A stretch of DNA of 64,000 bases, taken from positions 434,001 through 498,000 of the forward strand of contig NZ_CP033831.1 in assembly GCF_003812745.1 (NCBI RefSeq). The letters run 5' to 3'. This document shows, piece after piece, positions 18,735 through 33,376 of this stretch (position 1 is its first letter; each line of letters opens with the position of its first letter). The stretch comes from Serratia sp. FDAARGOS_506 (GTDB lineage: Bacteria > Pseudomonadota > Gammaproteobacteria > Enterobacterales > Enterobacteriaceae). The notes under the pieces are model-generated. The model worked only from the letters and a program-made list of their open reading frames with translations. It made no database searches and was not told the DNA's origin. A program made the position numbers and the translations under genes.

Positions 18735-20045
18735 TTACAGCTGTATCTCCTTGCCTTTTCGATGCAGCCGGAGAGAGACCAGCAACGCCAGCAGGCACAT
18801 GCCCGATACGTACCAGAAAAAGGCATTCTCCACGCCGAACGATTTAAGCGATAGCGCGACATATTCTGCCGAACCGCCGAACAGGGCATTCGCTACCGCA
18901 TAAGACAAGCCAACTCCTAACGCGCGCACCTCTGGTGGGAACATCTCGGCTTTAAGCAGCCCACTGATTGCGGTGTAAAAGCTGACGATGAATAACGCCA
19001 GCACGATCAGACCGAACGCCATAAAGGGGTTGGTTACCTCTTTCAGGGCAAACAGGATCGGCACCGTCAGCACGGTGGCCAATGCCGAGAAGATCAGCAT
19101 TGAGCTGCGACGGCCGATTTTATCCGAGAACGCGCCGACCGCTGGCTGCAGCAGCATGAAGACGAACAGTGCGACGGTCATGATGGCGCTGGCCAGCTTG
19201 GCGTCCATACCGGCGGTGTTCACCAGATATTTCTGCATGTAGGTGGTGAAGGTGTAGAAGGTCAGCGAACCGGCGGCGGTAAAGCCCAGCACCATCAGAA
19301 ACGCCTTGCGGTTTTTCCACAGCCCCGTCAGCGAACCGGCATCTTGGTGGTTACGCGTCTTCGCATCGGAGGTTTCATTCAGCGAACGGCGCAGGTACAG
19401 TGCCACCACCGCCAACACCGCCCCCAAGGCAAACGGAATACGCCATCCCCAGGCCTTCAGCTCACCGGCGGACAAAATCTGCTGCAGGATCACCAATACC
19501 AGCAGCGCCAGCAGTTGCCCGCCAATCAGCGTGACATATTGGAACGACGCATAGAAGCCGCGTCGGCCCTTGATCGCCACCTCGCTCATATAGGTAGCGC
19601 TGGTGCCGTATTCTCCGCCTACCGACAATCCCTGAAACAATCGCGCGATCAGCAACAGCGCCGGTGCCCAGCTGCCGATCGACTCATACGTCGGAAGACA
19701 GGCGATCACCAGCGATCCGGCGCACATCATGCAGACCGAAAGCAGCATGGAGTTTTTTCGGCCATGCTTGTCGGCAATGTAGCCGAACAGCCAGCCGCCA
19801 ATCGGCCGCATAAAGAAGCCGGCGGCGAATACCCCGGCGGTTTGCAGCAGCTGTGTAGTGCTGTTGCCCGCTGGAAAAAATGAGGCGGCAAAGTAGATTG
19901 AGCAGAAGGAGTAGACGTAAAAATCAAACCACTCCACCAGATTGCCTGACGAAGCCCCGACGATAGCAAAAATGCGTTTTTTGTTATCCAGCGCCCCCTG
20001 TTCGACGCCGTGCTCATCCCCAAGAGCCGATGTTGTTTCTGTCAT
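18735..20045 (-). CDS. kgtP: Alpha-ketoglutarate permease KgtP
   Basis: Proton-coupled 2-oxoglutarate importer of the metabolite:H+ symporter (MHS) branch of the MFS, 436 residues with about twelve helices. It matches E. coli KgtP over its whole length, for example [18 protein letters not shown] near the N-terminus and [20 protein letters not shown] near residue 150. I chose the ATG at 20045, preceded by GGAG, rather than the in-frame ATG eight codons upstream. It is transcribed toward pssA and lies directly beyond the 5S end of the rRNA operon, as in E. coli rrnG. Confidence 0.95.
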   Translation of the reverse strand: MTETTSALGDEHGVEQGALDNKKRIFAIVGASSGNLVEWFDFYVYSFCSIYFAASFFPAGNSTTQLLQTAGVFAAGFFMRPIGGWLFGYIADKHGRKNSMLLSVCMMCAGSLVIACLPTYESIGSWAPALLLIARLFQGLSVGGEYGTSATYMSEVAIKGRRGFYASFQYVTLIGGQLLALLVLVILQQILSAGELKAWGWRIPFALGAVLAVVALYLRRSLNETSDAKTRNHQDAGSLTGLWKNRKAFLMVLGFTAAGSLTFYTFTTYMQKYLVNTAGMDAKLASAIMTVALFVFMLLQPAVGAFSDKIGRRSSMLIFSALATVLTVPILFALKEVTNPFMAFGLIVLALFIVSFYTAISGLLKAEMFPPEVRALGVGLSYAVANALFGGSAEYVALSLKSFGVENAFFWYVSGMCLLALLVSLRLHRKGKEIQL

Positions 20046-20259
20046 GATGTATTCTCCGAGCCATAACAATGATGAAGTTCGGCGTCCTGCTGCCCTGGTT
20101 GTTACTTTATTGTTATTTATAAGTTAACAGCCAAACTTAATAGCGGACGAAGAATATCTGTGACTCATGCAAAAAATGAATTGGTTTTGTGATGAATATA
20201 GAATCGTTAGATGAAAGATGAAGCGGATTACAACGGGGATTTTCCATTTTACGCACAGC

Positions 20260-20289
20260 AAAAAGCCCTGAACGTCAGTTCAGGGCTTT
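20260..20289 (-). terminator. rRNA operon terminator
   Basis: On the minus strand a 10-bp stem (AGCCCTGAAC/GTTCAGGGCT, 4-nt loop) is followed by five T, 15 nt after the 5S gene. The 250-nt gap between kgtP and the 5S gene otherwise holds only the kgtP leader. Confidence 0.9.
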
Positions 20290-20301
20290 CGGCTTTATTT
20301 G

Positions 20302-20421
20302 ATGCCTGGCAGTGTCCTACTCTCGCATGGGGAGACCCCACACTACCATCGGCGCTACGGCGTTTCACTTCTGAGTTCGGCATGGGGTCAGGTGGGACCA
20401 CCGCGCTATTGCCGCCAGGCA
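20302..20421 (-). rRNA. rrf: 5S ribosomal RNA
   Basis: A 120-nt gene whose ends pair (TGCCTGGCGG at the 5' end, CTGCCAGGCAT at the 3' end). It matches enterobacterial 5S almost throughout. It is the last mature RNA of the operon, with no distal tRNA after it before the terminator. Confidence 0.97.
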
Positions 20422-20525
20422 AATTCTGTTTCATTCCAACCGCGTCACTTTCGTGTCGCCATCAGAACCAATCTGTAAACAAGCTGAATATTGTCCTGGT
20501 CTCACCAAAACATCTTCGGTGTTGT

Positions 20526-23431
<2,906 letters not shown>

Positions 23432-23567
23432 TCACAACCCGAAGATGTTTCCATCGTTCGCGCTGCAAACATTTGAGAGACTCTATGACAGGTTACTCTT
23501 TATCCCAGTACTTCTACGGAGGGACAAATTTCAGCCGTCATGTTTCAATTTTCAGCTTGTTCCAGAT

Positions 23568-23579
23568 TGTTAAAGAGCA
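23568..23579 (-). promoter_or_regulatory. Spacer boxA antitermination site
   Basis: On the minus strand TGCTCTTTAACA lies between tRNA-Ala and 23S. It matches the Nus-factor boxA found ahead of 23S in enterobacterial operons. The 207-nt spacer (23432-23638) otherwise contains the 23S processing-stem flank. Confidence 0.8.
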
Positions 23580-23638
23580 AAATACTTCGCAGCATACTGT
23601 CGCCAATATACTCTGAAGTATTGAAATACCGGACTATA

Positions 23639-23714
23639 TGGTGGAGCTAAGCGGGATCGAACCGCTGACCTCCTGCGTGCAAGGCAGGCGCTCTCCCAGC
23701 TGAGCTATAGCCCC
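23639..23714 (-). tRNA. alaT-like: tRNA-Ala (TGC anticodon)
   Basis: A 76-nt tRNA with encoded CCA, 5' GGGGCTATAGCTCAGC, anticodon loop with TGC, and T arm GGTTCGATCC. It is the second tRNA in the 16S-23S spacer. Confidence 0.96.
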
Positions 23715-23752
23715 ATACAGTCACGCGCAGTACCTTTTCCACTTCCGAGAAG

Positions 23753-23829
<77 letters not shown>

Positions 23830-23903
23830 ATAAAGGTATTTCTGCTCGTTACTTTCTATCAGACAATCTGTGTGAGCACGCCACTCGAATCAATATCTTT
23901 AGG

Positions 23904-25444
<1,541 letters not shown>

Positions 25445-25599
25445 AAAAGCTTGATTTGCTTCCACTCGAGAAGCGATGCTCAAAGATTTACTGCATGAAT
25501 TTTACTTCAGTTAGTCACTCTTCAAGACTTGATATTTTTTTGCATCCGAAGATGCTGGATATCGTCTTGTGGAGTGCCCACACAGATTGTCTGATAAAT

Positions 25600-25611
25600 T
25601 GTTAAAGAGCA
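25600..25611 (-). promoter_or_regulatory. Leader boxA antitermination site
   Basis: TGCTCTTTAACA on the minus strand, within the typical leader string that continues AATTTATCAGACAATCTG. It is bound by NusB/NusE and prevents Rho termination of the rRNA transcript. Confidence 0.85.
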
Positions 25612-25650
25612 GTGAGTTAGGCGCTTTCGCTTGCTAACTCGAGGTGGCGT

Positions 25651-25678
25651 ATATTACGCTTTCCTCTTTCAGAGTCAA
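25651..25678 (-). promoter_or_regulatory. rrn promoter P2
   Basis: On the minus strand TTGACT (25673-25678) and TAATAT (25651-25656) with a 16-bp spacer, about 207 nt upstream of the 16S gene. Resembles E. coli rrn P2. Confidence 0.8.
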
Positions 25679-25757
25679 CCCTAATTTTCAGGATTTTTTC
25701 TCTTTCTTCCCGGCCGCTGTGTGAAGTGAATCACTTGCGCCGTGTCGATGGAGGCGC

Positions 25758-25785
25758 ATTATAGGGAGCCGGTTCAGAATGACAA
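25758..25785 (-). promoter_or_regulatory. rrn promoter P1
   Basis: On the minus strand TTGTCA (25780-25785), 16-bp spacer and perfect TATAAT (25758-25763), followed by a GC-rich discriminator GCGCCTCC typical of ppGpp/DksA-controlled promoters. An AT-rich UP-like stretch lies upstream. The region 25445-25837 holds only these promoters, the leader and the end of gmhB spacing. Confidence 0.88.
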
Positions 25786-25837
25786 GCGATAATATGCATT
25801 TTTTATCTGACCGCTCACTATTCATTCGTAACGCCTA

Positions 25838-26401
25838 TTAAACCCGCTTTTTGATGGCTGCCGGCAGGTCTGCCAGGCTATTTAGCACCCAATCGGCCAG
25901 CTTTTCGCCCTGTTCCGTCACCGGCTTGCCGGTACGCACCAGCACCTTGGTGCCGACGCCGGCCGCGATCGCCGCCTGCATATCTTCCGGTTTATCACCC
26001 ACCATATAAGAAGCAGCCATATCAATGTTCAATTCCTGCTGCGCTTGCAGCAGCATACCCGGCTGCGGTTTACGGCAGTCACACACCTGACGATACTCTT
26101 CTACTACTGCTTCCGGATGGTGCGGGCAGAAATAGATGCCGTCGAAGTCGACGTCGCGATCGGCCAGCGACCAGTCCATCCACTCGGTCAGGTACATAAA
26201 TTGGTCTTCGCTGAACTTGCCGCGCGCAATGCCGGATTGATTGGTCACCATCACCAGCGCGAAGCCCATTTTTTTGAGTTCGCGACAGGCGTCAATCACG
26301 CCGTCGATAAAGTGGAAGTTGTCGATTTCATGGACATAGCCATGGTCGACGTTAATCGTACCGTCACGATCGAGAAAAATTGCTGGAACGCTTTGTGTCA
26401 C
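25838..26401 (-). CDS. gmhB: D-glycero-beta-D-manno-heptose-1,7-bisphosphate 7-phosphatase GmhB
   Basis: HAD-superfamily phosphatase of 187 residues acting in ADP-heptose synthesis for the lipopolysaccharide inner core. The nucleophile motif FLDRDGT is near residue 10 and the zinc-binding cluster [18 protein letters not shown] is near 92-109. I use a GTG start at 26401 (preceded by AGGAG) because E. coli homology begins there; the upstream frame to 26443 is unsupported. It reads toward the rRNA promoters and is divergent from metN, as at E. coli rrnH. Confidence 0.94.
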   Translation of the reverse strand: MTQSVPAIFLDRDGTINVDHGYVHEIDNFHFIDGVIDACRELKKMGFALVMVTNQSGIARGKFSEDQFMYLTEWMDWSLADRDVDFDGIYFCPHHPEAVVEEYRQVCDCRKPQPGMLLQAQQELNIDMAASYMVGDKPEDMQAAIAAGVGTKVLVRTGKPVTEQGEKLADWVLNSLADLPAAIKKRV

Positions 26402-26485
26402 CGCTTTGCTCCTGAGGGGCTGAATACGCTGACAGTATCGCATGTTTTACCCCGCACTGAGAACGCCGGAGAACGTTGTTGGCCG

Positions 26486-26516
26486 TTGACTTAGACGTCT
26501 AGACGCCTTAACATCT
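26486..26516 (+). promoter_or_regulatory. metNIQ promoter with overlapping MetJ boxes
   Basis: A -35 TTGACT (26486-26491), 17-bp spacer and -10 TAACAT (26509-26514). The spacer holds a perfect met box AGACGTCT (26493-26500), a near-perfect AGACGCCT (26501-26508) and a weaker third 8-mer. The MetJ-S-adenosylmethionine repressor would cover the promoter directly. Confidence 0.85.
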
Positions 26517-26588
26517 GTCCATGCCTTGGTTCCACGCCGAGGTTTACTTTTATCTAGCCACGGGCAACCACGCTAAAATAAGAAGAAT

Positions 26589-27620
26589 ATGATTAAACTT
26601 TCTAACATCACTAAAGTGTTCCAGCAGGGTTCGCGCACCATTACCGCGCTCTCTGACGTGACCCTTCACGTCCCTGCCGGGCAAATCTATGGCGTTATCG
26701 GGTCTTCCGGTGCCGGCAAAAGCACGCTGATCCGCTGTGCCAATATGCTGGAACGCCCAACGTCCGGCCAGGTTCTGGTCGATGGTCAGGATCTGACTTC
26801 GCTGTCAGAAAGCGAACTGACGCGCGCCCGTCGCCAAATCGGCATGATCTTCCAGCACTTTAACCTGCTCTCTTCCCGCACGGTATTCGGTAACGTGGCG
26901 CTGCCGCTGGAGCTGGACAATACGCCGCGCGCCGAGATCAAAAAGCGCGTGACCGAACTGCTGGAGCTGGTCGGCCTGGCGGACAAACACGACGCCTACC
27001 CGGCCAACCTGTCCGGCGGCCAGAAACAGCGCGTGGCGATCGCCCGTGCGCTGGCCAGCAACCCCAAAGTGCTGCTGTGCGACGAAGCCACCAGCGCGCT
27101 GGATCCGGCCACCACCCGTTCCATCCTGGAACTGCTGAAAGACATCAACCGCCGTCTGGGGCTGACCATTTTGCTCATCACCCATGAAATGGACGTGGTG
27201 AAACGCATCTGCGACCAGGTCGCGGTCATCAGCCAGGGGCAACTGATTGAAAAAGACAGCGTCAGCGAGGTGTTCTCGCACCCGAAAACTCCACTGGCCC
27301 AACAGTTCATTCAGTCCACGCTGCATCTGGATATCCCGGACGACTACGCCGCACGTCTGTCACCGGAGCGCCAGGGCGACCGCCAGCCGCTTTTGCGCCT
27401 GGAGTTCACCGGCCAGTCGGTCGATGCGCCGCTGCTGTCTGAAGCCGCTCGCCGCTTCAACGTGAACAACAACATTATCAGCGCCCAGATGGATTATGCC
27501 GGCGGCGTGAAATTCGGCGTGATGCTGGCGGAGCTGCACGGCAGCGACGAAGACGCGCTGGCAACGATTAAGTTCCTGCAGGAAAATCAGGTGAAAGTAG
27601 AGGTTCTGGGTTATGTCTGA
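26589..27620 (+). CDS. metN: Methionine ABC transporter ATPase MetN
   Basis: ATPase of the MetNIQ D/L-methionine importer, 343 residues. Walker [10 protein letters not shown] is at residues 38-46, signature LSGGQKQRV at 141-149 and Walker B VLLCDE at 161-166. The C-terminal 100 residues form the NIL (ferredoxin-like) domain that binds methionine and causes trans-inhibition. It overlaps metI by 8 nt. Expression is repressed through the MetJ boxes upstream. Confidence 0.97.
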   Translation: MIKLSNITKVFQQGSRTITALSDVTLHVPAGQIYGVIGSSGAGKSTLIRCANMLERPTSGQVLVDGQDLTSLSESELTRARRQIGMIFQHFNLLSSRTVFGNVALPLELDNTPRAEIKKRVTELLELVGLADKHDAYPANLSGGQKQRVAIARALASNPKVLLCDEATSALDPATTRSILELLKDINRRLGLTILLITHEMDVVKRICDQVAVISQGQLIEKDSVSEVFSHPKTPLAQQFIQSTLHLDIPDDYAARLSPERQGDRQPLLRLEFTGQSVDAPLLSEAARRFNVNNNIISAQMDYAGGVKFGVMLAELHGSDEDALATIKFLQENQVKVEVLGYV

Positions 27621-28266
27621 GGCAATGATGTGGTTGATGGCGCGTGGCGTGTGGGAAACCATCATGATGACCTTTGTCTCCGGCTTCTTCGGTTTCGTGC
27701 TCGGCCTGCCGGTAGGCGTGCTGCTGTATGTCACCCGTCCGGGGCAGATCATCGCCAACAATTCGCTGTATAAAATCCTGTCCGGGCTGGTGAACATCTT
27801 CCGTTCCATCCCGTTCATTATCCTGCTGGTTTGGATGATTCCGTTTACCCGCATGATCGTCGGCACCTCTATCGGTCTGCAGGCGGCCATTGTGCCGTTA
27901 ACCGTGGGCGCCGCACCGTTCATCGCGCGCATGGTGGAAAACGCCCTGCTGGAGATCCCGTCAGGCCTGGTGGAAGCGGCGCGCGCCATGGGCGCCACGC
28001 CGATGCAGATCATCAAGAAAGTGTTGCTGCCGGAAGCCCTGCCGGGTCTGGTCAACGCCGCAACCATCACGCTGATCACCCTGGTGGGCTACTCCGCCAT
28101 GGGCGGTGCGGTCGGTGCCGGCGGTCTGGGTCAAATCGGTTATCAATACGGTTATATCGGTTATAACGCCACAGTGATGAATACCGTATTAGTATTACTG
28201 GTAGTTTTGGTTTATCTGATCCAGTTCTGCGGCGATCGCATCGTCAAAGCCGTTACCCATAAATAG
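27613..28266 (+). CDS. metI: Methionine ABC transporter permease MetI
   Basis: Inner membrane permease of MetNIQ, 217 residues with five predicted helices. The coupling loop appears as [25 protein letters not shown] near residue 120. Its start overlaps metN by 8 nt, and metQ follows after 40 nt, so all three form one operon. Confidence 0.96.
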   Translation: MSEAMMWLMARGVWETIMMTFVSGFFGFVLGLPVGVLLYVTRPGQIIANNSLYKILSGLVNIFRSIPFIILLVWMIPFTRMIVGTSIGLQAAIVPLTVGAAPFIARMVENALLEIPSGLVEAARAMGATPMQIIKKVLLPEALPGLVNAATITLITLVGYSAMGGAVGAGGLGQIGYQYGYIGYNATVMNTVLVLLVVLVYLIQFCGDRIVKAVTHK

Positions 28267-28306
28267 TTTCACAGCATGTTTAATGCGAGTCTAATGAGGA
28301 AGGGAT

Positions 28307-29122
28307 ATGTCGTTAAAATTTAAATCCATCGCGGCAATTGGCGCACTGATCGGTACTCTGGCTCTGGCGGGCTGTGGCCAGGATGAAAAGAATCCGAACC
28401 ACATCAAGGTCGGCGTGATCGTCGGCGCTGAGCAGCAAGTGGCTGAAGTCGCTCAGAAAGTGGCGAAAGAGAAATACGGTCTGGACGTTGAACTGGTCAC
28501 CTTCAACGACTACGTGTTGCCTAACGAAGCGCTGAGCAAAGGCGATATCGATCTGAACGCCTTCCAGCACAAGCCATACCTGGATCAGCAAATCAAAGAT
28601 CGCGGCTACAAGCTGGTGCCGGTCGGCAATACCTTTGTTTACCCGATCGCCGGCTACTCCAAGAAAATCAAATCGCTGGACGAGCTGAAAGAGGGTTCTC
28701 AGATCGCACTGCCTAACGATCCGACTAACCTGGGCCGTTCGTTGCTGCTGCTGCAGAAAGTCGGTCTGATCAAACTGAAAGACGGCGTTGGCCTGCTGCC
28801 AACCGTGCTGGACGTGACCGAGAACCCGAAAAACCTGAAATTGGTTGAGCTGGAAGCGCCTCAGCTGCCACGCTCCCTGGACGATCAGCAGATCGCACTG
28901 GCAGTGATCAACACCACCTACGCCAGCCAGATCGGCCTGACGCCGGCGAAAGACGGTCTGTTCGTGGAAGATAAAGAGTCTCCTTACGTCAACATCCTCG
29001 TGGCCCGTGAAGATAATAAAGATGCGGAAAACGTGAAGAAATTCGTGCAGGCCTATCAGTCTGACGAAGTTGACGCCGCCGCCAACAAAATCTTCAACGG
29101 CGGCGCGGTGAAAGGCTGGTAA
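28307..29122 (+). CDS. metQ: Methionine-binding lipoprotein MetQ
   Basis: Substrate-binding lipoprotein of MetNIQ, 271 residues, anchored to the outer face of the inner membrane. The lipobox LAGC gives Cys23 as the acylated residue. The rest is the NlpA-type binding fold, with the conserved HKPYLDQQIKDRG segment near residue 87. An AGGAAGG site precedes the ATG. A hairpin 32 nt after the stop ends the operon. Confidence 0.96.
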   Translation: MSLKFKSIAAIGALIGTLALAGCGQDEKNPNHIKVGVIVGAEQQVAEVAQKVAKEKYGLDVELVTFNDYVLPNEALSKGDIDLNAFQHKPYLDQQIKDRGYKLVPVGNTFVYPIAGYSKKIKSLDELKEGSQIALPNDPTNLGRSLLLLQKVGLIKLKDGVGLLPTVLDVTENPKNLKLVELEAPQLPRSLDDQQIALAVINTTYASQIGLTPAKDGLFVEDKESPYVNILVAREDNKDAENVKKFVQAYQSDEVDAAANKIFNGGAVKGW

Positions 29123-29154
29123 GCGCTTATTCGCCAATTTTATTCCTATAATTG

Positions 29155-29185
29155 CAAGACGGGCCAAGGCCCGTCTTGTTATTTC
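29155..29185 (+). terminator. metNIQ terminator
   Basis: An 11-bp perfect stem (CAAGACGGGCC/GGCCCGTCTTG, AA loop) with a modest T-rich tail (TTATTT). Confidence 0.7.
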
Positions 29186-29236
29186 CGCCATAGATTGCTT
29201 CAATAGCGCCACTTTCATTAAGGCAGAGGAATCTCA

Positions 29237-29641
29237 ATGCGTGTTTTACCTCTCTGTTTGTTAGCGCTCGCGCTGGCCGGATGTTCATCGCAACGTATCG
29301 CGCCGTCCTCAACAAACAGCACCAGCAAGCCGACCACGACCGCTCCGGCCAAGACCACGCCGGCCGCCCGCCCCGCTCCGGTAAAACTGTACAAAAGTGC
29401 AGAAGAGCTCGTGGGCAAACCGTTCCGCGATCTGGGTGAAGTGTCCGGCGAATCGTGCCAAACCACCGTACAAGACTCCCCTCCGAATCTGGCCACCGCC
29501 CGTAAGCGCATGCAAATCCGCGCGTCTTACATGAAGGCCAACGCCGTGCTGCTACACGACTGCCAGATTGTCAGCGGCGTCGCCGGTTGTTACCAGCAGG
29601 CCGTTTGCCAGGGCTCGGCACTTAACGTCTCGTCCAAATGA
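29237..29641 (+). CDS. rcsF: Rcs stress-sensing outer membrane lipoprotein RcsF
   Basis: Lipoprotein of 134 residues that detects envelope damage and activates the Rcs phosphorelay by contacting IgaA. The lipobox LAGC gives Cys16. A disordered Pro/Thr/Ala-rich linker spans about residues 20-48. Cys74, Cys109, Cys118 and Cys124 match the E. coli numbering exactly; they form the two non-consecutive disulfides of the folded domain. In E. coli RcsF is threaded through BamA-porin complexes; bamA is also in this window. The stop overlaps the trmO start (ATGA). Confidence 0.95.
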   Translation: MRVLPLCLLALALAGCSSQRIAPSSTNSTSKPTTTAPAKTTPAARPAPVKLYKSAEELVGKPFRDLGEVSGESCQTTVQDSPPNLATARKRMQIRASYMKANAVLLHDCQIVSGVAGCYQQAVCQGSALNVSSK

Positions 29642-30345
29642 CCGAATTCGTTTTCGAGCAGATCGGCGTGATCCGCTCGCCGTATAAAGAAAAATTCGCC
29701 GTTCCCCGCCAGCCGGGGCTGGTCGAAGACGGTGGCGGCGAACTGCTGCTGCTGCCGCCCTACAACCAGGCGGAGGCGGTACGCGGCCTCAGCGATTTCA
29801 GCCATCTGTGGGTGATGTTCATTTTTCATCAAACCCTGGAAGGTGGCTGGCGGCCGACGGTGCGCCCGCCGCGCTTAGGTGGCAATGCTCGCATGGGCGT
29901 GTTCGCCACCCGCTCCACCTTCCGCCCCAACCCGCTCGGCATGTCTCTCATTGAACTGAAAGGCGTGCGGGTAAAAAACGGCGAAGTGGCGCTGGAGCTG
30001 GGCAGCCTCGATCTGGTCGACGGCACCCCGGTGGTGGATATCAAGCCTTATCTGCCGTTCGCCGAGAGCCAGCCGCAGGCCCGCGCCGGCTTTGCTCAGG
30101 CCGCCCCCGCCGGCGATATGCCGGTGCATTTCGCGCCGCAGGCCGAGCAGCAGCTGCAGCAACATCAGGCACGTTACCCGCAATTAAGGCGTTTTATCAG
30201 CCAGGTACTGGCGCAAGACCCCCGTCCCGCCTATCGTAAAGGAGAGGACGTCGAGCGGGATTACGCTGTCTGGCTGCTGGATTTCAACGTGCGCTGGCGC
30301 GTCGCGGACGGTCATACCGAAGTGTTGGCGCTCGACCCGCGTTAA
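29638..30345 (+). CDS. trmO: tRNA (t6A37) N6-methyltransferase TrmO
   Basis: S-adenosylmethionine-dependent enzyme of 235 residues (formerly TsaA/YaeB) that methylates N6-threonylcarbamoyladenosine at tRNA position 37 to m6t6A. It has the TrmO beta-barrel fold signatures: IGVIRSPYKEKFAVPRQPG near residue 9 and GVFATRSTFRPNPLGMS near residue 88. Its ATG overlaps the rcsF stop, so translation is coupled. Length equals the E. coli protein. Confidence 0.95.
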   Translation: MTEFVFEQIGVIRSPYKEKFAVPRQPGLVEDGGGELLLLPPYNQAEAVRGLSDFSHLWVMFIFHQTLEGGWRPTVRPPRLGGNARMGVFATRSTFRPNPLGMSLIELKGVRVKNGEVALELGSLDLVDGTPVVDIKPYLPFAESQPQARAGFAQAAPAGDMPVHFAPQAEQQLQQHQARYPQLRRFISQVLAQDPRPAYRKGEDVERDYAVWLLDFNVRWRVADGHTEVLALDPR

Positions 30346-30465
30346 AATTCCGCCGCCTCTCTTTTGGCGACCCGCTCGCGCTGGTAAACTAAACCACTTT
30401 TGTCACTTTTGGCCGCCACTCTGGCAGCCCGATGCAATTTGCAGTTCTAACGGAACCAAAACACC

Positions 30466-32184
30466 ATGCGTACTAGCCAATATCTGCTCTCCACACTGAA
30501 GGAGACACCTGCCGACGCCGAAGTGATCAGCCACCAGCTGATGCTGCGCGCCGGGATGATCCGCAAGCTGGCCTCCGGTCTTTACACCTGGCTGCCGACC
30601 GGCCTGCGCGTTCTGAAAAAGGTTGAAAACATCGTTCGCGAAGAAATGAACAATGCTAACGCGATCGAAGTTTCCATGCCGGTGGTTCAGCCTGCCGATC
30701 TGTGGCAGGAAAGCGGCCGTTGGGAGCAATACGGCCCCGAGCTGCTGCGCTTCGTCGACCGCGGCGACCGTCCGTTCGTGCTGGGCCCGACGCATGAAGA
30801 AGTGATCACCGATCTGATCCGCAACGAGATCAGCTCCTACAAACAGCTGCCGCTGAACTTCTTCCAGATCCAGACCAAGTTCCGTGATGAAGTGCGCCCG
30901 CGTTTCGGCGTGATGCGTTCCCGTGAGTTCCTGATGAAGGATGCCTACTCCTTCCATACCTCACAGGAGTCTCTGCAGGAGACTTACGACGCGATGTACG
31001 AAGCGTACAGCAAAATCTTCAGCCGCATGGGCCTGGATTTCCGCCCGGTGCAGGCCGATACCGGCTCGATCGGCGGTAGCGCCTCGCACGAGTTCCAGGT
31101 GCTGGCAGACAGCGGTGAAGACGATATCGTATTCTCCACCGGTTCCGACTTCGCCGCCAACATCGAGCTGGCGGAAGCGGTCGCGCCGGCGGCTCCACGC
31201 GCGGCGGCCGGCGAAGAATTGCGTCTGGTGGATACGCCGAACGCCAAAACAATCGCCGAGCTGGTCGAGCAGTTCCAGCTGCCGGTGGAAAAAACCGTGA
31301 AGACGCTGATGGTGCGCGCCACCGAAGAGAGCGGCCACAAGCTGGTTGCTCTGCTGGTGCGCGGCGATCATGAACTGAACGAAATCAAGGCCGAGAAGCT
31401 GGCGCAGGTTGCCGCGCCGCTGACCTTCGCCACCGAAGAAGAAATTCGCGCCATCGTCGGCGCCGGCCCGGGTTCACTCGGCCCGGTCAACCTGCCGATG
31501 CCGGTGGTTGCTGACCGCAGCGTGGCGGCGATGAGCGACTTTGGCGCCGGCGCCAACGTTGACGGCAAACACTACTTCGGCATCAACTGGGAGCGCGATC
31601 TGCCGCTGCCGCAGGTGGCCGATATCCGTAACGTGGTAGAAGGCGACGCCAGCCCGGACGGTCAGGGTACGCTACTGATCAAACGCGGCATCGAAGTGGG
31701 CCATATCTTCCAGCTCGGCACCAAGTACTCGGAAGCGATGAAAGCGACCGTGCAAGGCGAAGACGGCCGTAATCAGGTGCTGACCATGGGTTGCTACGGC
31801 ATCGGGGTTACCCGCGTCGTGGCCGCCGCCATCGAACAGAACCATGACGAACGCGGCATCATCTGGCCGGACGCCATCGCGCCGTTCCAGGTGGCGATCC
31901 TGCCGATGAACATGCACAAGTCGTTCCGCGTGCAGGCGCTGGCCGAAGAGCTGTACAACACGCTGCGCTCCCACGGCATCGACGTGATCCTCGATGACCG
32001 CAAAGAGCGCCCGGGCGTGATGTTCGCGGACATGGAGCTGATCGGCGTGCCGCACTCTATCGTTATCGGCGATCGCAACCTCGACAACGAAGAGATCGAG
32101 TACAAGAACCGCCGCGTCGGCGAGAAGCAAATGATCAAAACCGGCGAAATCGTTGATTTCCTGCTGGGCCAGATCAAACGCTAA
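30466..32184 (+). CDS. proS: Prolyl-tRNA synthetase ProS
   Basis: Class II aminoacyl-tRNA synthetase of 572 residues, bacterial type. Motif 1 and 2 regions appear at about 40-160 ([26 protein letters not shown]), followed by the roughly 180-residue INS editing domain that hydrolyses Ala-tRNA(Pro), then motif 3 and the C-terminal anticodon-binding domain ([16 protein letters not shown]). It is a single gene with its own 120-nt upstream region containing a plausible TAAACT -10 box near 30384. Confidence 0.97.
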   Translation: MRTSQYLLSTLKETPADAEVISHQLMLRAGMIRKLASGLYTWLPTGLRVLKKVENIVREEMNNANAIEVSMPVVQPADLWQESGRWEQYGPELLRFVDRGDRPFVLGPTHEEVITDLIRNEISSYKQLPLNFFQIQTKFRDEVRPRFGVMRSREFLMKDAYSFHTSQESLQETYDAMYEAYSKIFSRMGLDFRPVQADTGSIGGSASHEFQVLADSGEDDIVFSTGSDFAANIELAEAVAPAAPRAAAGEELRLVDTPNAKTIAELVEQFQLPVEKTVKTLMVRATEESGHKLVALLVRGDHELNEIKAEKLAQVAAPLTFATEEEIRAIVGAGPGSLGPVNLPMPVVADRSVAAMSDFGAGANVDGKHYFGINWERDLPLPQVADIRNVVEGDASPDGQGTLLIKRGIEVGHIFQLGTKYSEAMKATVQGEDGRNQVLTMGCYGIGVTRVVAAAIEQNHDERGIIWPDAIAPFQVAILPMNMHKSFRVQALAEELYNTLRSHGIDVILDDRKERPGVMFADMELIGVPHSIVIGDRNLDNEEIEYKNRRVGEKQMIKTGEIVDFLLGQIKR

Positions 32185-32208
32185 GCGACGAACGTCAGAA
32201 AATTAAAA

Positions 32209-32234
32209 AACCCGCTCAGGCGGGTTTTTTTTAT
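32209..32234. terminator. Bidirectional terminator between proS and nlpE
   Basis: Stem AACCCGC/GCGGGTT with a TCAG loop, followed by eight T on the plus strand and preceded by six A, so it serves proS and the convergent nlpE. Confidence 0.92.
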
Positions 32235-32246
32235 ATCCGAAATCGC

Positions 32247-32930
32247 TTATTTGCTGCTGCAGCTCTTGCTGCGGTCAAACGCGATTTTGCCGTCCGGCAC
32301 CAGCGCCTTCTCGGTCAATCCTTCTTCCATCGACGGCTGCACGCTGAAATGCGCGCTGAACGTCAGGAACACCGGCTCGCCGGCGGTCTTGTATGCTTTG
32401 GCGTAACCCTGCTCCAGCGCGATGTTGTTGTCCACCGGGAAGGTTTTGCCGGTAGCGCAGTCCTTGAAGACCGCCGCGTCCGCCATATAGGTGTAGTTGC
32501 CTTTCAGCGTCATCGGCGTTTTAGGCAACGGCTTCTCAACCGGATCCAGACGGTAATTCAGCTTGGACTCGATCGGCACGCCGCTGCGATCCAGCATTTC
32601 CAGGCTCTTGCCCACCGGGCGGAAGTAACGTTTTTCGCCGCTGCTGTCGGTCAGCACCAGCTTATCCGCGGTGCGCGCCCATTTACCGTAATCGGCAAAG
32701 GTCTGATCGCCGTCTTTGGTGCCGCGATAGGTTTCCTGCAGCACGAAGGTGCCGTCCTCATCCAGGAACAGCGCCGTATCCAGACCGCCGCAATCGGCGC
32801 AAGGCAACACCCCTTGATAACTCTGCGGCATCGGCTGCAGCGGCTGTTCCTTCGGTTGATAATGATTGTTGCATCCCAACAACGAGAGTGCGCCTGCCGC
32901 GAGGAACAGGGCTACCGTAATTTTTTTCAC
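32247..32930 (-). CDS. nlpE: Envelope stress lipoprotein NlpE (CutF)
   Basis: Outer membrane lipoprotein of 227 residues that activates the Cpx response on surface contact or lipoprotein trafficking defects. The lipobox LLGC gives Cys20. The N-terminal domain carries the family CxxC motif at Cys44-Cys47 (VLPCADCGGLDTALF). A C-terminal OB-like domain follows. It lies 29 nt after arfB and is probably the last gene of the yaeQ-arfB-nlpE operon. Confidence 0.94.
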   Translation of the reverse strand: MKKITVALFLAAGALSLLGCNNHYQPKEQPLQPMPQSYQGVLPCADCGGLDTALFLDEDGTFVLQETYRGTKDGDQTFADYGKWARTADKLVLTDSSGEKRYFRPVGKSLEMLDRSGVPIESKLNYRLDPVEKPLPKTPMTLKGNYTYMADAAVFKDCATGKTFPVDNNIALEQGYAKAYKTAGEPVFLTFSAHFSVQPSMEEGLTEKALVPDGKIAFDRSKSCSSK

Positions 32931-32959
32931 AGTTATTCTCCTACTGTGTTCATGTATTC

Positions 32960-33373
32960 CTAAGTACGAACCTTGCCGCGCAGCGCCTTGGTGGCGCCTT
33001 TACGCGCCTTGCCTTCCAGGCGACGCAGTTTGGCCCCTTTTGTGGGCTTGGTCGCCTTGCGCGTTTTTTCCACCACCATCGCCTGCCGAATCAGCGCGGC
33101 CAATCTGGCCAACGCCGCTTCGCGATTCAATTCCTGGCTGCGATACTCTTGCGCCTTGATAATCACCACACCATCAGCGGTAATAAGATGATGATTCAGC
33201 GCCAGCAGCCTTTCCTTATAATACTCTGGCAGGCTGGATGCCCGGATGTCAAAGCGCAAATGGATCGCCGTTGAGGTTTTGTTCACGTGCTGGCCGCCCG
33301 CGCCCTGCGCGCGGATCGCCGTCAATTCCAGCTCATTATCCGGTATGGCTACGTTTCTTGACAGTTCCAGCAC
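32960..33373 (-). CDS. arfB: Alternative ribosome-rescue factor ArfB (YaeJ)
   Basis: Peptidyl-tRNA hydrolase of 137 residues that rescues ribosomes stalled on truncated mRNA. The catalytic GGQ motif is at residues 26-28 ([11 protein letters not shown]). The basic C-terminal tail ([20 protein letters not shown]) is the part that enters the empty mRNA channel. It starts at GTG (33373), 3 nt after the yaeQ stop, which suggests coupled translation. Confidence 0.94.
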   Translation of the reverse strand: MLELSRNVAIPDNELELTAIRAQGAGGQHVNKTSTAIHLRFDIRASSLPEYYKERLLALNHHLITADGVVIIKAQEYRSQELNREAALARLAALIRQAMVVEKTRKATKPTKGAKLRRLEGKARKGATKALRGKVRT

Positions 33374-33376
33374 CGG

